In this document: positions 27,446 to 35,843 of the stretch, one piece after another
Layout: every line of letters begins with the position of its first letter
How positions within the stretch are numbered: position 1 is the first letter of the stretch
Assembly: GCF_024707105.1 (NCBI RefSeq)
Contig: NZ_JANQAJ010000006.1
Location: forward strand, 372,001-436,000
Source of the DNA: Devosia ginsengisoli
Lineage (GTDB): Bacteria > Pseudomonadota > Alphaproteobacteria > Rhizobiales > Devosiaceae
Direction: 5' to 3'
Length of the DNA: 64,000 bases
Notes under the pieces: generated by a model
What the model was told of the DNA's origin: nothing
Databases searched by the model: none
Seen by the model: the letters and a program-made list of their open reading frames with translations, nothing else
Program-made: the position numbers and the translations under genes

Positions 27446-27558
27446 GACTTGCTCCTCCATGCCCGTCGCTGCGGGCGCTCCCAGATGCGGTTCCGGCTTA
27501 CTGCCGGTTCCGTCCTTGTCAGCATGGTAGGGCGGGGTTCCAGCAGATAAAATGGACA

Positions 27559-27586
27559 TTACGGAAAGATAAATGTACTTTTACGG
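27559..27586. promoter_or_regulatory. Direct repeats suited to AraC binding
   Basis: TTACGG occurs at 27559-27564 and 27581-27586, a spacing of 22 bp or about two helical turns. The similarity extends to the left (AAATGGACATTACGG versus AAATGTACTTTTACGG). They lie 27-54 bp before the AraC gene start and in the divergent promoter of the liv operon. Confidence 0.5.
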
Positions 27587-27612
27587 CGATCTCACTCCTT
27601 AAAGGGACCGCC

Positions 27613-28506
27613 ATGACCGAACATCCCATGCGCGCCCTGCCCGGCCCCGGCATGGTGCAGGATGTGGAAGTAGACGACATTGCCGGGGCGCTGTCGGCGA
27701 GCGAATGGGATTTTTCGGCGCCACGGGCGCGGCTGGGGGCGCATGGCTTCGTGCTGGCTTCGGGCAGCGGCATGGTGCGGCTGGATAGCGGCACAACCAG
27801 TATCGAGGCGCCCTGCGTGATCTGGCTGCCCAACGGCCTTGTCGGCAGCGTGCGGCTGGAAGCGGGCGCGCGCGGGGTGATGATGACCGTGTCGGACGCG
27901 GCTCTGGGCCGGGTGGTGCCGGCCAGTTCGATTGCCGGACCCTTGCGCCAGGCCATCGACCGGCCGCTGGTCGGCACGCGCCTCGAGCCGGCCACCGCGC
28001 GCGCAACCATCCGCGACCTCGAAGATATAAAGCGCGAGACGCTGGAGGACCTGCCGGGCATGCGCGAGGCGATCATGAGCCGGCTGTGCCTGGTGCTCAT
28101 CGCCTTCTGGCGGCTGGGCGAGGTGGCGGCCCAGCCGCAGGCGGCGCCGCGCGTGCTGGTGCAGAATTTCCTGCAATTGGTGGAGCTCAATGCCCGCGCG
28201 CAATGGCGCGTGGCCGACTATGCCCGGACCATGGGCATTTCCACCGACCGGCTGACCTCGGCCATCCGCCGCGGCACCGGCCAATCGCCGCTGGAACTGG
28301 CGCATGGGCGGCTGCTGGAAGATGCCGAGAGCCTGCTGGAACGCTCGGCGCTGCAGGTGCGGGAAATTGCCGACGCGCTGGGTTTTCGCGACGCGGGGTA
28401 CTTCAACCGCTTCTTCACCCGGCTCAAGGGGATTTCGCCCGGACGCTATCGGCAGCAGGTGCGGCGGCGGGCGAGCCCGGATGGGTCCTATGCGGCTTGG
28501 CCGTAG
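27613..28506 (+). CDS. AraC family transcriptional regulator
   Basis: A 297-residue regulator. The N-terminal 170 residues look like a cupin sensor (LGAHGFVLASGSGMVRLDSG, then IEAPCVIWLPNG). The C-terminal double helix-turn-helix is complete: WRVADYARTMGISTDRLTSA for the first HTH and VREIADALGFRDAGYFNRFF for the second, followed by RLKGISPGRYRQQ. AAAGGGA precedes the ATG. It is divergent from the liv/aldehyde-dehydrogenase operon and probably activates it through the direct repeats at 27559-27586. Confidence 0.88.
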   Translation: MTEHPMRALPGPGMVQDVEVDDIAGALSASEWDFSAPRARLGAHGFVLASGSGMVRLDSGTTSIEAPCVIWLPNGLVGSVRLEAGARGVMMTVSDAALGRVVPASSIAGPLRQAIDRPLVGTRLEPATARATIRDLEDIKRETLEDLPGMREAIMSRLCLVLIAFWRLGEVAAQPQAAPRVLVQNFLQLVELNARAQWRVADYARTMGISTDRLTSAIRRGTGQSPLELAHGRLLEDAESLLERSALQVREIADALGFRDAGYFNRFFTRLKGISPGRYRQQVRRRASPDGSYAAWP

Positions 28507-28524
28507 CTTCATGCGGGTGGCACC

Positions 28525-28735
28525 ACCCCACCCTCGGTCCCTCCCCATCAAGGGGAGGGAGGCGTCAGATCGGATGCGGGTGTTCATCGTCTCCCTCCCC
28601 CTTGTGGGGAGGGATCAAGGGTGGGGGTGTCGGGGCTTCAACAAGCATCAAGCATGTGGGAACCTCGACACCCCCTCCCCAGCTTTGCCAAGGCCCTGCG
28701 GGCCAGGCGCCGCTACCCTCCCCTCAAGGGGGAGG
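28525..28735. repeat. Composite palindromic repeat, near-copy of 35708-35812
   Basis: The first 105 bp (28525-28629) align without gaps to 35708-35812, differing mainly in the centre. It contains hairpins such as CCCTCCCCATCAAGGGGAGG and a CCCTCCCCCTTGTGGGGAGG unit. A further CCCCTCAAGGGGGAGG hairpin follows near 28716. No gene is seen in this 258-bp gap. Confidence 0.75.
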
Positions 28736-28764
28736 TGGGCAGGAGCTGATGGTGTGGCGATCGA

Positions 28765-29694
28765 TCACGGCAGCGTATGCCCTGCCGCGCGGAACAGGCG
28801 ATACCATTCCTCGCGGGTCAGCGTCACATCCGAGCCGGCGGCGGAATCCTTCACGCGCCCCGGATTGGTGGTGCCGAGCACGACCTGGATATGGGCCGGA
28901 TGCCTCACGATCCAGGCCACGGCGATGCCGGTCGGGGTGACGCCATATTGGGCCGCGAGCGCGTCGATGGCGTCGTTCAGTTCGGCGAAATTCTCGCGGT
29001 CGCCGAGGAAAACGCCGTCGAAGAAGGCCTTCTGGAACGGCGACCAGGCCTGCAGCATCATGTTGTTGAGCCGCGAATAATCGAGCAGGCCATTGTCGCG
29101 CGACACCGACTGTTCGAGCCCGGCCATATTGGCGGCGACGCCCTGGGCGAAGAGCGGGGCATGGGTGATGGAGAGCTGCACCTGATTGGCCACCAGGGGC
29201 TGTTTCACCGCGGTCTTGAGCAGTTCGATCTGGCCCGGCGTGTGGTTGGAGACGCCGAAATGGCGCACCTTGCCGGAGGCGACCAGTTGCTCGAAGGCTT
29301 CGGCCACTTCCTCGGGCTCGACCAAAGTGTCGGGGCGGTGCAGCAGCAGAAGATCGAGATAATCGGTGCGCAGGGCAGCCAGCGATTCATCGACGCTGGT
29401 GAGGATGTGCTGTTTCGAGAAATCGAACCAGCCCTTGCGGATGCCGACCTTGGACTGGATGACAATGGCGTCGCGTTCGGCTGGGGTGAGGCGCACGGCC
29501 TCGCCGAAGCGCTGTTCGCAGCGATGGCGCTCGCCGCCATAGATATCGGCATGGTCGAAGACATTGATGCCGGCATCGCGGGCCGTGCCGAACAGGGTGG
29601 CGATCTCGGCATCGCTCATCTTGGCAATGCGCATCAGGCCGAGGACGACGCTGGAAACGGTGCGGCTGGTATGGGGGAGCGTGTAGGTTTTCAT
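28765..29694 (-). CDS. Aldo/keto reductase
   Basis: A 309-residue NADPH-dependent oxidoreductase of the AKR superfamily (YdhF-like). Start at ATG 29694; the longer frame runs into repeats. The barrel motifs are GINVFDHADIYGGERHRCEQ with the catalytic Asp and Tyr near residues 47-51, IVIQSKVGIRKGWFDFS with the catalytic Lys near 79, and LDLLLLHRPDTLVEP with the catalytic His near 115. The nucleotide-binding end has VVLGTTNPGRVKDSA. It stands alone, flanked by repeat elements, so the substrate is not indicated. Confidence 0.9.
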   Translation of the reverse strand: MKTYTLPHTSRTVSSVVLGLMRIAKMSDAEIATLFGTARDAGINVFDHADIYGGERHRCEQRFGEAVRLTPAERDAIVIQSKVGIRKGWFDFSKQHILTSVDESLAALRTDYLDLLLLHRPDTLVEPEEVAEAFEQLVASGKVRHFGVSNHTPGQIELLKTAVKQPLVANQVQLSITHAPLFAQGVAANMAGLEQSVSRDNGLLDYSRLNNMMLQAWSPFQKAFFDGVFLGDRENFAELNDAIDALAAQYGVTPTGIAVAWIVRHPAHIQVVLGTTNPGRVKDSAAGSDVTLTREEWYRLFRAAGHTLP

Positions 29695-29747
29695 GGATTT
29701 GGCCTCGATTCTTGGCCGAAGAATAGCTCCAATATTCGGGCCAACCC

Positions 29748-29868
29748 ACCCCCACCCTTGATCCCTCCCCACAAGGGGGGAGGGAGACGATAGGACCTCG
29801 TTCCGGGCTTCGATCCGCAAGAGCAGAATAGCTTCCCTCTCCCTTGTGGGGAGGGAATGAGGGTGGGG
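29748..29868. repeat. Palindromic intergenic repeat, CCCTCCCCACAAGGG class
   Basis: CCCACCCTTGATCCCTCCCC and CTCCCTTGTGGGGAGGGAAT blocks form hairpins alone and with each other. It fills the gap between the aldo/keto reductase and flavoprotein genes. Confidence 0.6.
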
Positions 29869-29879
29869 GTACGCTTCCG

Positions 29880-30989
29880 CTAGCGCTGTGTGGGGGTAAT
29901 CCCCAGAAACCCCGTCAATTCCCGCGCCGCCACCGCCCCCGCCCGGTTCGCCCCGATAGTGGAGGCCGATGGCCCATAGCCCACCAGATGCACGCGCGGG
30001 TCGCGCGCCACCTGCGTGGCCAGCCGGCCGGTCATGGTGATGCCGCCCGATTCCTCGCGCAGTTGCAGCGGGGCGAGATGATCGAGCGCCGAGCGGAAGC
30101 CGGTGCACCACAGGATGACATCGACATCGAGCGTCCTTCCATCGGCCCAGCGCACGCCCGATGGCGTAATCTCGCTGAACATTTCCTGCCGCTCCAGCAC
30201 GCCGCGGGTGCGCATGGCCTCGATGGCCGGCGTCAGCGGCAGGCCGGTGACCGAAACCACCGAATTGGGCGGCAGGCCGGCGCGGACGCGATCCTCCACC
30301 AGCTTGACGGCAGCGCGGCCGGCTTCCTGATCGAAAGGGCCGGTGCGGAAACGCGGCGGGGTGCGGGTGACCCAGGTGGTCCGCGTCACCTGCGAAATCT
30401 GGTCGAGCAACTGGATGGCGGAAATGCCGCCGCCGACAATGAGCACATGCTGGCCGGAGAAATCCTCGGCGGTGCGAAATTGCTGGGTATGGAGCTGGCG
30501 GCCGCGGAAGCTGTCGCGGCCGGGATAATCGGGGATGTAGGGCTTTTCCCAGGTGCCCGTCGCGTTGATGAGGCCGCGGACCGAGAAGAGGCCGCGATCG
30601 CTCTCGACACGCAGCCGCTCGCCCCGGTCGCAGACGACATTGACGGTGGCCGGGCGCAGCACGTTTAGGCCGAAGCGCTCCTCATAGGCGGCGAAATAAT
30701 GCGGCACGGCAACCGAGGCCATGACGCTGTCATCGCCGCCGGCGCTATCGGCAAAGCTCAGGCCGGGCAGGTCATGCACCCGATTGACGGTGGAGAGGGT
30801 GAGCGAGGGCCAGCGATATTGCCAGGCGCCACCGGGCTGTGGCGCGCGGTCGAGCACGAGGAAATCGCGGCCGGGGGTGAGGCCGAGCTGTTTCAGGTGA
30901 TAGGCCGATGAGAGCCCCGCCTGGCCGGCACCGATGACGACGATATCGAGCTTGATGGCGGTGCGGGTATTGGGGGATGGGTCGGTCAC
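29880..30989 (-). CDS. FAD/NAD(P)-binding flavoprotein (CzcO-type monooxygenase family)
   Basis: A 369-residue protein starting at GTG 30989 with GGAG 8 nt upstream. It has the FAD-binding motif VVIGAGQAGLSSAYHLKQLG near residue 17, RAPQPGGAWQYRWPSL near 48, the NAD(P)-binding motif VLIVGGGISAIQLLDQIS near 170 and a C-terminal ILWCTGFRSALDHLAPL with GYGPSASTIGANRAG. The order is that of class B flavin monooxygenases and related thioredoxin-reductase-like enzymes. The FxGxxxHxxxW/F motif is only partly seen as FRGRQLHTQQF. Substrate unknown. Confidence 0.85.
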   Translation of the reverse strand: MTDPSPNTRTAIKLDIVVIGAGQAGLSSAYHLKQLGLTPGRDFLVLDRAPQPGGAWQYRWPSLTLSTVNRVHDLPGLSFADSAGGDDSVMASVAVPHYFAAYEERFGLNVLRPATVNVVCDRGERLRVESDRGLFSVRGLINATGTWEKPYIPDYPGRDSFRGRQLHTQQFRTAEDFSGQHVLIVGGGISAIQLLDQISQVTRTTWVTRTPPRFRTGPFDQEAGRAAVKLVEDRVRAGLPPNSVVSVTGLPLTPAIEAMRTRGVLERQEMFSEITPSGVRWADGRTLDVDVILWCTGFRSALDHLAPLQLREESGGITMTGRLATQVARDPRVHLVGYGPSASTIGANRAGAVAARELTGFLGITPTQR

Positions 30990-31004
30990 GCAGAGGCTCC
31001 GGAG

Positions 31005-31019
31005 ACATGCTAAGCATGT
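31005..31019. promoter_or_regulatory. Palindrome ACATGC-TAA-GCATGT upstream of the flavoprotein
   Basis: Perfect 6-bp arms around a 3-bp centre, located 16-30 bp upstream of the flavoprotein start and in its divergent promoter with the DUF2188 gene. It is operator-like, but no adjacent regulator is evident. Confidence 0.4.
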
Positions 31020-31091
31020 AGAGTCGGCGCGACGGAAAGCAAGCGCAACCTCCTGAGCGCCCGCCAGTTATGCATTGCAAAGGAGACTATC

Positions 31092-31343
31092 ATGGGCCAC
31101 GTGACTTATGACATCGTCGAACATGACGGTGGCTATGCCTACAAGGTTGGAGACGTGTTCTCCGAAACATTCCCCACCCATCAGGCGGCCCATGAAGCAG
31201 CCGAAGCCGCGGCCCGGCGCCAGCAGATCGGCGGCCGGGATGAAGCCATCCAGTATCAGGACAGCAAGGGACGCTGGCACGAGGAGCAGGCCGATGGCGG
31301 CGACCGGCCCGAAACCGATGTCGAGGACGACCTGAGGGACTAG
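31092..31343 (+). CDS. DUF2188 domain-containing small protein
   Basis: An 83-residue hydrophilic protein: MGHVTYDIVEHDGGYAYKVG, then FSETFPTHQAAHEAAEAAAR and IQYQDSKGRWHEEQADGGD. The pattern of a strand-rich repeat containing HDGGYAYKV, a helix beginning TH-AA, and a final YQDSKGRWHEE matches DUF2188 proteins, which are often stress-linked in alphaproteobacteria. AAAGGAGAC precedes the ATG. Function is not known. Confidence 0.85.
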   Translation: MGHVTYDIVEHDGGYAYKVGDVFSETFPTHQAAHEAAEAAARRQQIGGRDEAIQYQDSKGRWHEEQADGGDRPETDVEDDLRD

Positions 31344-31349
31344 GTCTGC

Positions 31350-33604
31350 CTAGAACCGCGCCGCCAGATGCTGGCCGGTGAGCGAGTGTTTCGCCTTGGC
31401 CAGATCGGCGGGCACGCCTTCGAACTGGATTGTGCCGCCATCCTGCCCTGCCCCCGGGCCCAGGTCGATGACCCAGTCGGCCCGCGAGATCACATCGAGA
31501 TTATGCTCGATGACGATGACCGAGGACCCGGCATCGACCAGCCGGTCGAACAGGCCGATCAGCGTATCGACGTCGTTCATATGCAGGCCCGTGGTGGGCT
31601 CGTCCAGCACATAGATATTGCCCTTCTTGCCCAGTTCGGCGGCCAGTTTCAGGCGCTGGCGTTCGCCGCCCGAGAGGGTCGAGAGCGGCTGGCCGAGCGT
31701 GAGGTAGCCCAGGCCCACATCGTCGAGTCCGCCCAAGATCCTGGCGATGGCCGGTTCGGTGAAGAAGCCCACCGCGTCGGAAATGCTCATCTCGTAGACT
31801 TCGGCGATGGACTTGCCGCGCAGGTGATGCTCAAGCACCTCGGGCAGGAAGCGCTTGCCTTCGCAGGTCTCGCAGGTGGTGATCATCGGGTCGAGATGGG
31901 CGAGATCGGTATAGATGACGCCCAGCCCGTTGCAATCCGGGCAGGCGCCCTTGGAATTGGCCGAGAACAGCGCGGCATCGACGTCATTGGCCTTGGCGAA
32001 GGCCTTGCGGACGGCGTCGAGGATGCCGGTATAGGTCGCGGTATTGGACCGCCGCGAGCCGCGGGCCAGGTTCTGGTCGATGATGATGGTATCAGGGTAG
32101 GCCAGCGGCAGGCAGCCCTGGATCAGACTCGACTTGCCCGAGCCGGCGACGCCGGAAACCGCAGTCAGCACGCCCATGGGAATGGTGACCGAAACGTCCT
32201 GCAGATTGTTGAGCCTGGCATGGGCGATCTTCAGCTCGCCCGTGGGCTTGCGGACCTTTTCCTTGATCGACTGGTGCTTCTTGATGTGGTTGCCGGTCAG
32301 CGTGCCTGACGTCAGCAGCCCGGCGTAATCGCCCTGATAGACCAGCTCGCCCCCTTGGAGCCGGCGAAGGGCCCCATATCGACCACATGGTCGGCAATGG
32401 CGATCATGTCGGGCTTGTGCTCGACGATGAGCACGGTATTGCCCTTGTCGCGCAACTGCTGCATCAGCCCGGCCAAGCGGCCCACATCATGCGGGTGGAG
32501 CCCCACTGACGGTTCGTCAAAGACATAGGTGATGTCGGTCAGCGAGGAACCGAGGTGGCGCACCATCTTGACGCGCTGGCTTTCGCCACCCGACAGGGTC
32601 GAGCTTTCGCGGTCGAGGCTGAGATAGCCAAGGCCGATAGTGACGAGGTTTTCCAGCCGCAAGGCCAGGGCTTCGAGCATCGGGCCGACCTGGGGCGCCT
32701 CGATCTTGCGAACGAAACTGGCCAATTCGCTGACCTGCATCGCCGAGAGCTCGGCAATGTTGCGGCCATTGACCTTGCTGCCCAGCGCCGCCTGATTAAG
32801 GCGGGTGCCGTGGCAGGCCGGGCAGGTGGCGCGGGTGAAGATCTTCTCGTATTCGCGCAGTACATGGGGCTGCAGGCTTTCGGGGTCCTTGGAGCCCAGC
32901 CCCTTCTTGAGCTTGGCGACCACCCCCTCATAGGTCAGGCCGATCTTGCCGACCTTGATCTTGCGGCCGTCATCGAGGTTGAGCAGGTTTTCGCGCTCTT
33001 CGGCGCTGTATTTGCTGATCGGCTTGTCCATGTCGAACAGGCCGGAATTCTTGTAGATTTCCCAATACCAGGTATCGACCGCGAAATCCTTGGGCAGCAG
33101 GGCGCCGTCATTGAGCGAGCGGCTTTCATCGATCACCGCCGACATGTCCATGGCCGCCACCTGCCCGATGCCCTCGCAATCGGGGCACATGCCGCGCGGA
33201 TCGTTGTAGGAATAAAGGCTGGGCGGCCCCAGCTTCGGCTCGGCCAGCCGGGAAAACAGCACGCGCAGCATCTGCGCCGCATCGGTCACCGTAGCCACGG
33301 TCGAGCGGGAATTGCCGCCGAGACGCTGCTGGTCGACGATGATGGCGGCCGAGATGTTTTCGAGCTGGTCGGCATCGGGCTGGCCGTAGCGCGGCATGAA
33401 TTGCTGCACGAAGCTGGGGTAGGTCTCGTTGATCAGCCGCTGGCTTTCCGCCGCGATGGTGCCGAAGACCAGCGACGACTTGCCCGACCCGGAAACCCCG
33501 GTGAACACCGTGATGCGGCGCTTGGGAATATCGAGCGAGACATTCTTGAGATTGTTCTCGCGGGCGCCGCGAATGATGATCGAGCCGTAATTGGGGTTGG
33601 TCAA
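31350..33604 (-). pseudogene. UvrA-like (DrrC-type) ABC ATPase, frameshifted
   Basis: Two minus-strand frames make one gene. The first (from ATG 33604) has GVSGSGKSSLVFGTIAAESQ, a zinc knuckle CPDCEGIGQV, CPACHGTRLNQAAL and the signature LSGGESQRVKMVRHLG. The second has GVAGSGKSSLIQGCL, CPDCNGLGVIY with CETCEGKRFL, and LSGGERQRLKLAAELGK. Adding one C to the CCCCC run at 32350-32354 joins them through GGELVYQGDYAGLL and KKHQSIKEKVRKPTGELKI, for 751 residues. That is shorter than UvrA (about 940) and matches DrrC-like proteins tied to resistance against DNA-binding drugs. Its upstream region shares a palindromic segment with that of the DrrA-like gene at 37681. The frameshift may be a sequencing error. 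Confidence 0.85.
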
Positions 33605-33631
33605 GGACAGTCCTCATGGTGGGGGCCGGAG

Positions 33632-33712
33632 CGAGACCGACATTGCAGAAGGCTTGCTGACATGACGTGTCAGCAAGCCGATTTTCGACAGCGGGCGTGA
33701 TTTTTCAAGCGG
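33632..33712 (-). promoter_or_regulatory. Leader/operator segment with 12-bp inverted repeat, shared with the DrrA-like gene
   Basis: GGCTTGCTGACA (33651-33662) and TGTCAGCAAGCC (33668-33679) are exact inverted repeats around TGACG. The flank CGATTTTCGACAGC continues the match to 37720-37770. The segment lies 47-75 bp upstream of the UvrA-like start. Differences between the two copies inside the arms are compensatory, consistent with selection on the palindrome. Confidence 0.6.
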
Positions 33713-33717
33713 GAAGC

Positions 33718-34176
33718 CTAGCCCACCGCCTTCTTCAGCAAGGCGGCGATCTGCTTTTTCTCGGCGTCGCCGAGCTTGAGCAGCGCGAAGGAGGTCGGCC
33801 ACATATTGCCGTCATCCAGTTTGGCGCTGGTATTGAAGCCCAGCGAGGCATAGCGCTCCTTGAACTTTTCGCCGGGAGTGAAGAAGCACACCGCCTTGCC
33901 GTCCTCACCCGCCCAGGCCGGCATGCCATACCAGGTCTTGGGTGCGAGGCTGGGCGCATGTTCCTTGACCAGGGCATGGAGGCCTTCGGCCAGTTCCCTG
34001 TCGAGCCCGTTGAGTTCGGCGACCTTGGCGAGCAGGTCGGCTTCGCCATCGACCTTCTTGCCGCCCTTGCGGCGGGCGGCCTTTTCGGCCTTTTCCTCGG
34101 CGACCTTGTCCTTCATCGCCTCGATTTCGTCGTCGGAGAAGGACTGACTGGTCTTTGTCGTCTTGCGCGTTGCCAT
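33718..34176 (-). CDS. DUF1801-like domain protein
   Basis: A 152-residue cytoplasmic protein. The first 60 residues are highly charged (MATRKTTKTSQSFSDDE, then EEKAEKAARRKGGKKVDGEA). The rest, LVKEHAPSLAPKTWYGMPAW, KAVCFFTPGEKFKERYASLG and ALLKLGDAEKKQIAALLKKA, has the pattern of the DUF1801/YdhG group, in which a conserved W-G-M-P-W-like segment is common. It is the last gene of an operon with ArsR, SRPBCC and VOC genes. Function unknown; some relatives are called iron chaperones, which I do not claim here. Confidence 0.75.
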   Translation of the reverse strand: MATRKTTKTSQSFSDDEIEAMKDKVAEEKAEKAARRKGGKKVDGEADLLAKVAELNGLDRELAEGLHALVKEHAPSLAPKTWYGMPAWAGEDGKAVCFFTPGEKFKERYASLGFNTSAKLDDGNMWPTSFALLKLGDAEKKQIAALLKKAVG

Positions 34177-34186
34177 GGGAGGCTCC

Positions 34187-34576
34187 CTACCAGCTCAACT
34201 GGGTGATCTGCACGATATTGCCGCAGCCATCGTCGAGCTGGGCGATGGTCGAGCCGGTGACGTCGATCGGCTCCATGCGGAGCGCCACGCCCCTGGCCTT
34301 GATGCGTTCGCAATCGGCCTTCACATCGTCGGTGAAGAACTGGATGGCCGGCTGCTCCTGCTCGAACGTCGCCTGCTGGAAGGCCCTGGCCGGCGGATTG
34401 TCGTTGAGCGCCAGTTGCAGCTCGACGCCGTCGGGGTCCTCGGACGGCACCACGGTCAGCCAGCGATAGCCTGCATTGCCGAAGTCATTCTTCTTGGTGA
34501 AGCCCAGCACATCGGTATAGAAGGCCAGCGCCTTGTCCTGGTCGTCCACATAGATGGTCGTTACCTTGATCTTCAT
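34187..34576 (-). CDS. VOC family protein (glyoxalase/bleomycin-resistance fold)
   Basis: A 129-residue protein of one domain: MKIKVTTIYVDDQDKALAFY, then TDVLGFTKKNDFGNAGYRWL, with LQLALNDNPPARAFQQATFE in the middle and a late DGCGNIVQITQLSW. The last segment, D-x-x-G-N-x-x-x-(I/L), is a VOC hallmark, although the metal-binding His/Glu pattern is weak. It lies 10 nt before the DUF1801 gene and after the SRPBCC gene, an arrangement common for small ArsR-controlled operons. The ligand is unknown. Confidence 0.85.
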   Translation of the reverse strand: MKIKVTTIYVDDQDKALAFYTDVLGFTKKNDFGNAGYRWLTVVPSEDPDGVELQLALNDNPPARAFQQATFEQEQPAIQFFTDDVKADCERIKARGVALRMEPIDVTGSTIAQLDDGCGNIVQITQLSW

Positions 34577-34608
34577 CGTCGCTACTCCATTTCACTCGGG
34601 CCTGGACG

Positions 34609-35031
34609 TCAGTCCAGCTTCGCCACGACCTGTTCCAGCCGCGCCATGAACTGCTTCCACGCTGCCTTGGCGCCCTTGTAGGCAAGGTCGTGCTCGGGCC
34701 GGAAACCGGTCTGTTCCATACGGACAATCGTACCCGATGGCGTCGGTTCCAGCGTGAAGGTCACTGTTGTTTCGAGCCCATAGGCGACCCAGCTATAGGT
34801 GAGGGTCTTGTGAGGCTCGATCTCCAGCACCTCGCATTCGACCACCACTTCGATGTCCGGCTTCGGCGTGTTGCGGAACTGGAATTTCCGTCCCTTGACC
34901 GGCTTGAAATCGCTTTTCATCAGCCACTCCTCGATCAGGTGTGGTTGGGTCAGCGCCCGCCAGATCTTCTCGGGTGGATGGGCGATTTCCCGTTCGACGA
35001 CGGCGGTGCGAATCTCGGGCTGGTCGCTCAC
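34609..35031 (-). CDS. SRPBCC (AHSA1-like) domain protein
   Basis: A 140-residue protein starting at GTG 35031, which overlaps the stop of the upstream gene as GTGA. It has the AHSA1 layout: TAVVEREIAHPPEKIWRALT, then PHLIEEWLMKSDFKPVKGRK, LTYSWVAYGLETTVTFTLEP and a C-terminal helix GAKAAWKQFMARLEQVVAKL. This helix-grip fold binds hydrophobic ligands. The pairing with an ArsR regulator is widespread, but the ligand is not known. Confidence 0.88.
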   Translation of the reverse strand: MSDQPEIRTAVVEREIAHPPEKIWRALTQPHLIEEWLMKSDFKPVKGRKFQFRNTPKPDIEVVVECEVLEIEPHKTLTYSWVAYGLETTVTFTLEPTPSGTIVRMEQTGFRPEHDLAYKGAKAAWKQFMARLEQVVAKLD

Positions 35032-35276
35032 CGGGCCAGGCTCCCGCGGCTGCGCCAGCGGGCGGCATAAGGCAGGACGAACATGTAGAGGCCCGTCCCC
35101 ATCAGCAGGAAGAGCGGCAAGAGCGGAATATAGGACACCCAGACCAGCGGCTCGGGCAGAGCCAGCGCGATGAAGGTGACGATGACGCTGAGCGTGAAGA
35201 CTATGGCGAGCCAGCGATGGATCTGGCGGATCCATTGGCTGGCGGTCCAGGGTGTGGTGCCGGCGATATCGGTCAT
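35028..35276 (-). CDS. Small two-helix membrane protein
   Basis: An 82-residue protein with a short cytoplasmic start (MTDIAGTTPWTASQWIRQIH) and two hydrophobic segments, WLAIVFTLSVIVTFIALAL and VSYIPLLPLFLLMGTGLYMF, ending in RWRSRGSLAR. The basic tail suggests both ends are cytoplasmic. It overlaps the ArsR gene by 4 nt and the SRPBCC gene by 4 nt, so it belongs to that operon. No family is recognised with confidence. Confidence 0.75.
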   Translation of the reverse strand: MTDIAGTTPWTASQWIRQIHRWLAIVFTLSVIVTFIALALPEPLVWVSYIPLLPLFLLMGTGLYMFVLPYAARWRSRGSLAR

Positions 35277-35602
35277 TGATCCATCCTCTTGAGCAGGTTT
35301 TCCAGGTCGTCGAACCGGCCCTCCCAGAAGCCGGTCATTTCGCTGGTCCAGTCGACCAGCGGCGCCAGGGCACCCGGCAGGGCGCTGTAATGGGTCTGCC
35401 TTCCCTCATGGCGATCGCGCACCAGGCCGGCCTGTTTCAGCACGCCGAGATGGCGCGACACGACCGGCTGGGACACCCCAGCCTGGGCCGTGAGAGCCCC
35501 GACGGTGATCTCGCCTTCCCGGCACAGCCGCTCGAAAATGGCGCGGCGCGTCGGATCGGCAAGCGTCCGGAAGATCATGTCCTGGGTGGTCGACAAATCC
35601 AT
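35273..35602 (-). CDS. ArsR family transcriptional regulator
   Basis: A 109-residue winged-helix repressor, first gene of a five-gene leftward operon. It starts MDLSTTQDMIFRTLADPTRR and AIFERLCREGEITVGALTAQ, followed by the recognition helix AGVSQPVVSRHLGVLKQAGL and the wing VRDRHEGRQTHYSALPG. No ELCVCDL-type metal-binding cysteines are seen, so it is likely a non-metal ArsR paired with SRPBCC. It probably represses its own operon. Confidence 0.9.
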   Translation of the reverse strand: MDLSTTQDMIFRTLADPTRRAIFERLCREGEITVGALTAQAGVSQPVVSRHLGVLKQAGLVRDRHEGRQTHYSALPGALAPLVDWTSEMTGFWEGRFDDLENLLKRMDQ

Positions 35603-35707
35603 ACCTCACTGGCTATGAATTATGTATAGCTGGAGAGGTATGAATGAGTCAAGCAGGATTTGGTCTGTCAGAAGTGTAGGCTCCTTCGACCTTCCGTGGC
35701 TCCCGTC

Positions 35708-35812
35708 ACCCCACCCTCAATCCCTCCCCATCAAGGGGAGGGAGGCGCAGGTTGAGATGTCGGTGTTCGTCGTCTCCCTCCCCCTTGTGGGGAGGGATCA
35801 AGGGTGGGGGTG
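35708..35812. repeat. Composite palindromic repeat, near-copy of 28525-28629
   Basis: Same length (105 bp) and gap-free similarity to 28525-28629, with the outer 40 bp on each side nearly identical. It lies between the ArsR promoter and the end of the exporter permease gene. Confidence 0.8.
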
Positions 35813-35843
35813 GGCCACGCTCACCGGACCTCGCTATCGCTCT

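Noticed and set aside
33614-33802. A conventional small protein gene on the minus strand upstream of the UvrA-like gene
   Set aside because: The frame begins inside the DUF1801 gene and lacks a ribosome site. The similarity to the frame upstream of the DrrA-like gene is kept only as a possible leader-peptide idea, not as a gene.
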